Assembly: GCA_006538405.1 (NCBI GenBank)
Contig: BJKQ01000011.1
Location: forward strand, 1,489,501-1,553,500
DNA length: 64,000 nt
Origin: Hansfordia pulvinata
Taxonomy: Eukaryota; Ascomycota; Sordariomycetes; Xylariales
Direction: 5' to 3'
Part shown: positions 56,201 through 64,000 of the stretch, piece after piece
How positions within the stretch are numbered: the stretch's first letter is position 1
Layout: each line of letters begins with the position of its first letter
The notes under the pieces: model-generated
The model's database searches: none
Told to the model about the DNA's origin: nothing
Seen by the model: only the letters and a program-made list of their open reading frames with translations
Position numbers and translations under genes: made by a program

Positions 56201-57094
56201 CAGAGGGGATGGATTGGAGATCCATCCGAGGCCGTCGTACCTAAGCGGCCAGTAGAGAGACTTCGTGGAGACCCGTTACGTGAGTGTACCTCATTCCTAG
56301 CAAAAGAACTCAAGATTCCGACCCGGGCGAAGGACAGCACCCACGCTTATGATCCTACCACCGACCTCGGAGGCAAACCAGGAGAGAAGAAGAAAGGAAA
56401 TACAGAACCCCGGCTCGGCCATGGGTACCCGTGGTTCTTACGGCGCCTGCTGAGGGTATAATGGACTTCCAACGTTGCATCCAGATACCCTGCAGACGTG
56501 ACCACGCTCCGATACTGGGTCTGTGGTTCTCCTGGTCACGACGGGTGAGCGATCCGGATTTCACTCTACGTAGGTATCTATAGGTGCTCACAGGTAAGTG
56601 GAAAAGGCCTGGGACCTAAGGTCGAAGTGACCAGCAGGGACGGTGAATTGGGACGCTGCGTACGCGTACCTTACAGGTGTAGGCACCTCCATAATAACGT
56701 ACTCGCACCGCCAATGCGGCTCCTGTTCTTCTTCCTCTCCTCTTTGGAATCTTCTTCTCCGGGGCCCTCTTCTCCCCCCATCTCGGTGTCTCGTCGACCA
56801 CCCACGAACCCCGCCCACCCGAGCAGATGGATATGAATAATCGAGATACATACTCGTATCTACGTCAACCGCTCTTCTCGCCGGACATGGCCCGGTGTGT
56901 CTGGGATACGGTACCCTGGCGCCACCGGTGCCAAGCATCTGTCTCCTTCCCTCCCTCCCTCCCTCCTCCTCACATCGTTCGTTGGCCTGGACTGGCTTCC
57001 TGCCGTTTGCGGGAGCGGATTGCGCGACCCAGAGCGGGTGCCCTCGTCGATCGCGGCCTGGCTTCCTCAGGTCGATCACCATGTCTACATACCT

Positions 57095-57117
57095 TAGGTA
57101 GGTAGGTAGGTAGGTAC
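57095..57117. repeat. (TAGG)n array
   Basis: Five tandem TAGG units. Confidence 0.88.
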
Positions 57118-58106
57118 TTATCTTTCATTACCAGGGACTTCAACGTTGCGTGGGTACGTGTACTCTCGGCGTCGCCATCCAACCAGTTACGCCCAGTCGG
57201 ATTGCAAGCCAGAAGGTAGCGCGGCGGCGTTAGAGGGGGCCTCTACTGGCCGGCCAGGCGGCATCGGCCATCCGCCTGTGCTCTTGACGTGCCATGTGTG
57301 CCGCCAGCCGGCATCTCACCCACTGTCACATCAAAAGGGGGGCGGATGTGCGGGCGGCAGCACGGCGGCTGAGTGGTTCGCATGGGATATGGGCCCGTCC
57401 CTCACCCAACCGAGACTGGATCCCGCAGGCTCCGTGTCAGCTAATGGCATCGCGGCATCCGTCCCAGCGCTCTGGAACCGTGGCTTGCACCCCTCCATTG
57501 GCACCCTTCCGCGTCCCAACATCAGCCGTGGTTGGCTGGAAGCGCGACCATCACAAGCTGCTAATCGTGCCTACCTTACCCAACACCACTTAGGTCGGCA
57601 CCTATGCACTCGTGTGGGCGAACCCTGATCCATACATGTATCTCGAAAACCACGCCCCATTTGATCGGGGACTCCGTGCTCGGACCACTGCCATCCGTTC
57701 AGCTTGCAGGTACCCAGTCGCCTTGTGTATGCCTAAGATATCCGTGGATGGCTGAGGCTACGATGGCGCAGAGGCAAATCCGGGCCAGGAGTACGGCGTC
57801 GCCCCGGTCCTTCTTCATCCCACACCGCCGGTCTTTGCACACAGAGACGCAGCGCAGCCGCCGTTGAAAGCCTCTCCCCACACAGCGCGCATGGCTGTCT
57901 AGCCAGTCAGGAGCCGTAGCGCTTGTCCGAGCCAGCTGAAAGAGCGTCCCCGGGGGGGGCCAAGTCTCCAGAATTATGCTCGCTGTCGCCAACGGTGGGA
58001 AACCACCCAGTCCCAAGCCCGATCCAACGAGCCGCATGGCTGAACAGGTCCGCAGTTTAGAGCAGAGGGATCCCGGCACACACCCACATACGTTGAAATA
58101 AACGAC

Positions 58107-58130
58107 ACACGCACACACACACACACACGA
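58107..58130. repeat. (CA)n microsatellite
   Basis: About ten CA units with one interruption. Confidence 0.85.
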
Positions 58131-58947
58131 TGCCGACACAAGGCCAGCGAAAATCGCGCAACGCCCTCTACCAGCTCGTCTGCCCCGGCCTTATTTTCCG
58201 GCCTCGGAGACTGGGCTGGTCGGTGTCTGTGGAGGACGAGGGTACGTACCGACCCGTGGATGCTTGATCTTTGCATTCTGCGGTAGCTGATGACCTTTTC
58301 AGCGTTTGCCAGCCGGGATGCATCTCGCATTGCCGAAGCCCGGGCTGCAAAGATTGTCGCCAACTAGACCAGGGAGCAGACAGCTCATGTTCGCGGCACT
58401 GTCAGAACGTTGCTCCGTAGGTGCAGGATGCGGAAGGCGACTCTTGGCGAAGAATCGAGCTCAAGCCCGTCGCATCTCAGATGTCTCTCAGCCTGCCTCG
58501 GTCCCCGCAGAGCATAGCCACGAGTACCCTACACTGCACGGCGATCTGCCCAGTTCGCAGGCAAAGACGCGCCCCGGCAACCATACGGCTAGGTCACACC
58601 CGTTCAAAAGCAGCGGCATCATCGCCATTCACTGGGTCGATTGCCAGCTGGAAGGGACCGCAGAGCTGCACGCAGATGTCAAGCGCCGCTGCCTCGTCGC
58701 TGACGGAGCCGGTCCGCAAATGCGCCTCGGATCACGGGGCCACGTGAAAGCGAATGGTACTCCATCCCATTCCTGCCTGGAAACTTCGATGATGTAGCGC
58801 AGATCCCCCAGTCTAGAGGACTACTCGTACCTACCTACAGACCGGGCGCGCGGCAGGCCAACCACTGTACGAGGACGAGGACATTACGTCGACGCCAGCC
58901 AACGAACGTGTCGCGCTGGCACGAGTAAGTACGGACGAGAGTCATCA

Positions 58948-58971
58948 GTATCCGGGAAAGTATCCGGGAAA
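58948..58971. repeat. Perfect 12-base tandem duplication
   Basis: GTATCCGGGAAA occurs twice head to tail. Confidence 0.92.
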
Positions 58972-61900
58972 TTACTACTAGCCGGCCAGCCGGATCGCGG
59001 TAGGGCCGTCTGGAGCATGCGAATCATCCCTCATGTCGCTACCAACTACCATCTTCTAGCTTCCTGACCGCCGCGCCCAGCCGCTGCACTCCAGTTGTAG
59101 ACTCGGTCAGTTGATCTCGTGCACGGTACTTGCACGGGACGTGGACGGAGACGATGGACGGGACGATGGGGCAGCGGCGCCGCCGCCGCCGCCCGACCAA
59201 AGCCCCCTCCGTCTCGGCCCCAGGACACTGGCCTCTATCCACTGCGGGGGGTTATTACACCATCAGCTGCCCTAGGTTCGGCGCGACAAGGAGGAGCTGC
59301 TCCTGATCCCCTGACGGCCCTGACGGGCGCCCGGTACGGCTCGTAGAGGCCGCACCGCCGCCGTTGCTGTCGAGACGGTCTGCTGAAGATCCCACGCTCG
59401 GGCGGGCTTTACGAGTGCGGGCGGAAAGACAGTCTTAGCTACTACCTACCTTACGGACCGAAGCCTGCGAACGGTACCTGTGACACGGGTCGCTGGCGCG
59501 TTTGAGTTGTTTCCGACACGACGTCGCCGCCAACCTGATCCGACCAGGGCACTCATATGGCGCACCTCGTCCTGCCATGCACCCTTCTTGTCCGCCGGCA
59601 AGATTCATCCGCGTACAAGGTGGCAGGCGCATGGGTCGCGAAAGCCCCGAGGCCAGTCTCCCCGGGAGACAAGCCAAGTATCGCAAGTACAAGCACAACC
59701 GTCCCCTGACACATGCCGAGCTCTTTGGAGCGGGGGCTGGGAGGGGTCCCGCCCGCCGCGGGAGCCCATGCAACACGAATGGCTGCTCCCGGTGCTGATT
59801 ACGTGCTCCGCGTGGGCGAACAGCCACCAAACGAGTACCTAAGGAATCCATTCCCGCAGCCATGGGGCGACGGAGCACCGGGCCAGCCAGGAAGGACGCG
59901 TGATCGCGGGCCGGGGGCGGCCGGGGGTGCTGGCTTGACTCGGGGCTGCGGGTTATACGACAGCCATTCTCCGCACTTGCGACCATGTCTCGCGCCGCCC
60001 CGGCGAGGGTGCGGGTATCTGGAACTGGCGCGAACACTCCTTGCAGGTGGTGGGTTTGCGATGTCATCCCAAAATCACCGACCACCCACCGCGATTGCGA
60101 GACGTACGCGTACTACTCGACTCATTTCCTCACGCCCTCTACGCACCCGTCAAGGTTGCCTGTAAGTAAAGGTAGGTACCTACACTAGTTTGCGCGGCCG
60201 CCTGATCACACACGCCCCCCTCTCCCGTCCAGCCAGGACCAGGCTCCGGGAGGGTTACATCGACTCGGCCACGCCCTTTCCAGGCCCGGGCCAGGGTGAT
60301 GGGTAGATCCGCGACGGGCCCTTGGAGTCGTGTCTGCAAACGTCCGCCCGGGAGCGCTCCGGAACCAGCGTTCGCCAGCACGCCGTAGGTTACACCCGGT
60401 CCCGCGAACATAGGTACGAACATACGAACATCCATACCCGTGATTACGGAGTACTTGTCAATGCGGGCAGTTACACAGGAAGACGCCATGCTATTGATGC
60501 TGATGATTGCTCTACATTCGTGATCATCAATGCCCCGGGTGGGGTCCGGCCGCCATCTCACTTGACGTTCAGGGCATCGCATCTCTCAATGGCACTTGCT
60601 TCGACCCAAGGTTCCGGCGCATAGGTATGGGTAGATACCTATCTACCTACCCAAGGCTTTCGGTCCGAGCGGCTGAGCTATGCTCGTTCCGTGTCGTTGC
60701 ATTTAATCATAGTTCCTACCCCAGGCAAATGATCACCTGTATCCGTTCATTGGGAACAAGCTGCCAGGGGTAGATACCCATGGGAGATATCTACATTGGA
60801 TTGAGCAAGATTCATTCCCGTGTACGTCCGTTGAAGGTCGATACCAGAATACATTGTAGGTAGGTTAAGTACGTACCTTCCAGATGTGAGGACATGTGGG
60901 TGTCTGGAGGGTACCTACCTCCTAGTACCCGGTACCTAGTCATCCGTCTTGGAACCTGTTGGGAGTGTTCATCGAACTTCCTGTACCTGCCGAAGCAGTA
61001 CGGGTACCTGTAGCTATTGATTTTGCATTGAACGTGAGGCAGTGGCGATGGATGAGTGATGTCCAGCGAGTCGAGGTTGCATGGACTGACCCTCAGTGAC
61101 AAAACTGAGGCCGGCTTGTTGTCCTCAATGCAGCATCTTGCCGGACGGTGATATCCTTGCGCCGACCGTCTCTGGACCAACCTGCCAACAGAATGCCGCC
61201 CACCTACCTGCCTCACAATACCCCTCAGGGGGTCTGCTTCACACGGTCGGCACGCTGAATGCCGGTCGCGCCCGACAGCGCTGTCCTCTGTGCCCTCTCT
61301 TGCCACCATTCTGCTCCGTCTTTACCGGACCATGCCCTCTGCTACCGGTCAAGCATCCTCGACAGCCAAGAAAGGAGCCTGCCGGGGTGGCCTGGACGAT
61401 GTGCGCGCCCGCCTCGGTGGGTGGGAACAGTGACCACTGGCCGGTGTGAAAGCCCTTCGTCATTACAGATTCATCGGTGGTGCTCTTCTGCCAGGGGGCT
61501 TCGCCTTGTCCGCCTCTCCACACGAATGATTGCACCACGCCCCTGGCCTCAGGCTCGCACGCCGGAAAGGACACACGACACACGACGCACGCACGCTTCG
61601 CCGTTTCGTGCGCCCCCCGCGCCGCCTTCGCAGTACATCAGGCTCACGGTCTCAATCGTCTTCCGCCTTGGCCTCCGCCTCTGCATTCGCCTCCGCCTCC
61701 GCCTTCTCTTCGCTGGCCCCGTCACCTGCACCACGCGCGTGACAGCTTCCACCGCACAGGGATCGAAGAATCCCAGGCTGCGCACGCTTCCACGATTCCG
61801 TCATCGCTTCCCCAGAGCGGGTTGAATCGGCCCTGCGGACCCAGCTTCGCACGTGCCTCCAACTTGCCCTCAACGCGCCGCGCCAATTCCTCCCCCTTTC

Positions 61901-64000
61901 GCCACCCTGTGTTCCCTGCTTCGTGAACCCGGTGGCTTGGTCCCCCAACGCCTTCCAATCATCCCTGCAGCGGCCAGCTGTACGAGAGTGCCCAAACAAG
62001 CAGCCATGCTACCACGCTCCCAGCACGCTCACTCCTACTCGTACGAGTCCTCGTATGCGCACAAGCCAAGGTGGGCCGGTTGAGCAGGGAGCCATTGCCG
62101 TCCGCGAAGACGCGCCTCTACGCTCTTTACCTGGCGTCGGAGAGCAGGGTCCTGGGCGAGACTGGGTCACAAGCCTCGTGGCTGCGAGGAGTCACATTGT
62201 GTCGATGCCGTCTCGCCTCTTAATTGGACGCTTCATGACCAGGGTCCTGTTCTGGGCTGGCCTCTCGGGCTTCCCTCGCCGGCGTCACTTCCTCGAGGCA
62301 CAACTGTCGCATTGATTGGTTCACGGCGGACCGGCGACGCTTTTCCCACTCGACGATACGCCCTCAAATGCAGACTCCCATGCGACGGTTCAAACAGCTC
62401 GGCCTCGTTCTCCCCTTCGTCCAGCACCCTGCCACATTGTCGGTTAGGTGCACTTGCAGCCATGAACACCTAGAGCCCAGATCCAAGCCGTACTGAGAAC
62501 CAGCCCCGCGGACCGGTGATCTTGGTTCTGCAAACACCTTCTGCTTATAGGGGTGGCGCAGAGGGACGAGCCCCTTCCAATCCACATCGCCCCTTCGCTT
62601 CGGCACGAGGTACGATACCAGCCCAGGGTTTGCTGTACTGTTGCTAATTAGAGAGTCCCTTGCAGCGCAAACTCGTACTTCGGCAGCCCGCCCCTCACCG
62701 TTGAAAGATAGAATCGCTGTGGCACGTCTCACCGGCCCCAACCGACATTGCGCACCCCGGCGTCAAACCGCATAACCCAGTGAAACGTGATGCATATCGA
62801 ATCCATTGCCAGCCTTGTGACAATCACGACTCGACCCCAGCGACTACCACTGCCTGTCTGCGCAAGGGCGGACCCCGACATGGCTATTCCCACAGCGCGC
62901 CAGCGGTCTCATTACCAGTCTCAGCTGAAAGCCGGCTCTTTACGCGTCGCCGAAACCCACTCAGCGTCGAGGGGTTCAGCCAGGGCGTCAGGCACGCCCG
63001 GTTGAGCGGCTGCGGGGAACGGCGACTGCATAACCTGCCTGAGTTGCTCGCGGTTCAGTTGCCGAGTAGTCAACGGCTCAACGGAAGGCCCGTATCTCCA
63101 CAGCGATCCGTGGCGTTCGCCTCGGCTGGCAAATGTACCTTGCATCGCGGTGGCATTCCGCGGCTTCCTGTTGGCCAGCCTTTAGGCCCTCTCGCGGGGC
63201 AAGGCTCCTCCCGCCCGTCGTACATAGCCGCCCGCTCTATCCATGCTTGGGTGACAGCACGGGATGCCTACCAATCTTACCAGCCTGCCAGTGCACCGCA
63301 GGCCGCGGCTTGGTGGTATTACGGGTCGACCAACAGTTCGTGTCAAATTCGGGATGCCTTTGCCGCTGACCCGCCCGGTCTCAATGGGCCCTACCCGCAC
63401 CGCGAATCCGGTTGTATCGCCCTGCCCTACGTGCCTCCTAATAAGCTGTCAGCTGCAAGCACATTGATCATCCGGTGATCAGCTGCTGCTGCAAGGTGCC
63501 GAACCAATGCACGAATCCATGGTAACGTAGCGCATGCGGTTCGAGCCGAGCATTGGAATTGCAGCGCGGCCTCGAGAAAAGTTGTCATCACGTCTGGGGC
63601 GCGCTCTACTGACATGAGCGCTACATGGTCGCAGACGCCGACGGCTCGTCAGTCGAGAGCCCTCCATGATGACTGTTCGGTACGAAAAGACCCGCCTGCC
63701 GATCAGCTACAGCTACGTGCTGCTTACGAGGAAGCCTGTCGACATTTGAGTACCTACTTCGCCAAACCACGGCCAGCAGGCACTCACCAACAAGCTATGC
63801 CATCGACAGGCAATTGGAGAACGCGGACGCATGGCTGGGCTGCTTATGGATCAAGGGGACAACTGGTCGGCGGCAACTCCGGATGAAGCACAAACAGGGA
63901 CAGTCCGACGATAGAACCCCCACCCCTTCCTGCCCCTCCCGCCTCTTGGGAGGCGGCCCTTACATTCCACGAAGTTCTCCACGCTCAGGGCTTCAGGCCG

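Larger units (their letters stand above)
52521..64000. other. Gene-poor right end of the window
   Basis: No gene recognised in 11.5 kb on either strand. Frames of 150-230 residues occur (for example 59435-60085 minus, 62780-63478 plus, 61259-61825 plus) but overlap each other, often lack an ATG at the 5' end, and show no domain or intron logic. Composition remains GC-rich. Repeats include TAGG arrays (53277-53298, 57095-57117), dense TACCT/AGGTA patches (54764-54990, 60623-60650, 60856-60945), a perfect 12-base tandem duplication (58948-58971), a CA run (58107-58130) and five copies of the enriched octamer (54547, 56851, 58822, 62036, plus 52075 just outside). Confidence 0.5.

Noticed and set aside
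62780..63478. 232-residue open frame on the plus strand
   Set aside because: It starts at GTG rather than ATG, has no domain and overlaps other frames of similar length.

Overview
The window looks like nuclear DNA of a filamentous ascomycete (Pezizomycotina, probably Sordariomycetes, perhaps Hypocreales). Genes are split by short GT-AG introns of about 55-155 bases, coding DNA is GC-rich, and the recognisable proteins are typical fungal ones: a Bot1/MRPS35 mitoribosomal protein, an ASH1-type SET protein, a Zn2Cys6 regulator and an RBR ubiquitin ligase. The order-level placement is an inference; no marker gene settles the species. There is no sign of prokaryotic operons, viral genes, CRISPR arrays or an intact transposon.

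Eleven protein-coding genes can be supported, ten of them with splice sites or a start codon fixed by reading the sequence. Left to right: an MFS transporter (2016-3796, +); a carboxymuconolactone decarboxylase-like protein (5615-6160, -); a short-chain dehydrogenase (7668-8914, +); a membrane-anchored GDS-motif protein (9560-10974, +); mitochondrial ribosomal protein MRPS35/Bot1 (11703-13012, +); a CCDC97-like protein (13318-14415, -); a 771-residue protein with half a zinc cluster and hydrophobic segments near its C-terminus (15341-17656, -); a Cys/His-rich protein ending in a five-residue Gln/Tyr repeat (19886-21293, -); the TAD2 tRNA adenosine deaminase (24403-26608, +); an ASH1-like H3K36 methyltransferase (31921-34427, +); a secreted Asp-box protein (38074-39516, +); an RBR E3 ligase (40690-42204, +); and a Zn2Cys6 transcription factor (49808-51135, -). 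Counting every entry gives thirteen loci, of which the 771-residue and Gln/Tyr-repeat proteins have no recognised family.

The genes do not form one pathway. They mix housekeeping functions (mitochondrial translation, tRNA wobble editing, chromatin marking, ubiquitination) with metabolism and regulation. Nothing resembles a biosynthetic gene cluster: the MFS, decarboxylase-like and dehydrogenase genes lie near one another but no synthase is present.

The right side is poor in genes. No recognisable gene was found in 42205-49807 or in 51136-64000. These stretches remain GC-rich and hold many microsatellites, notably (TAGG/CCTA)n, and a strongly over-represented octamer TACTCGTA/TACGAGTA (23 copies located in the window, nearly all intergenic). 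That octamer, the half-zinc-cluster protein with a possible membrane anchor, and the histone-H1-like tail on ASH1 are the observations most worth following up.
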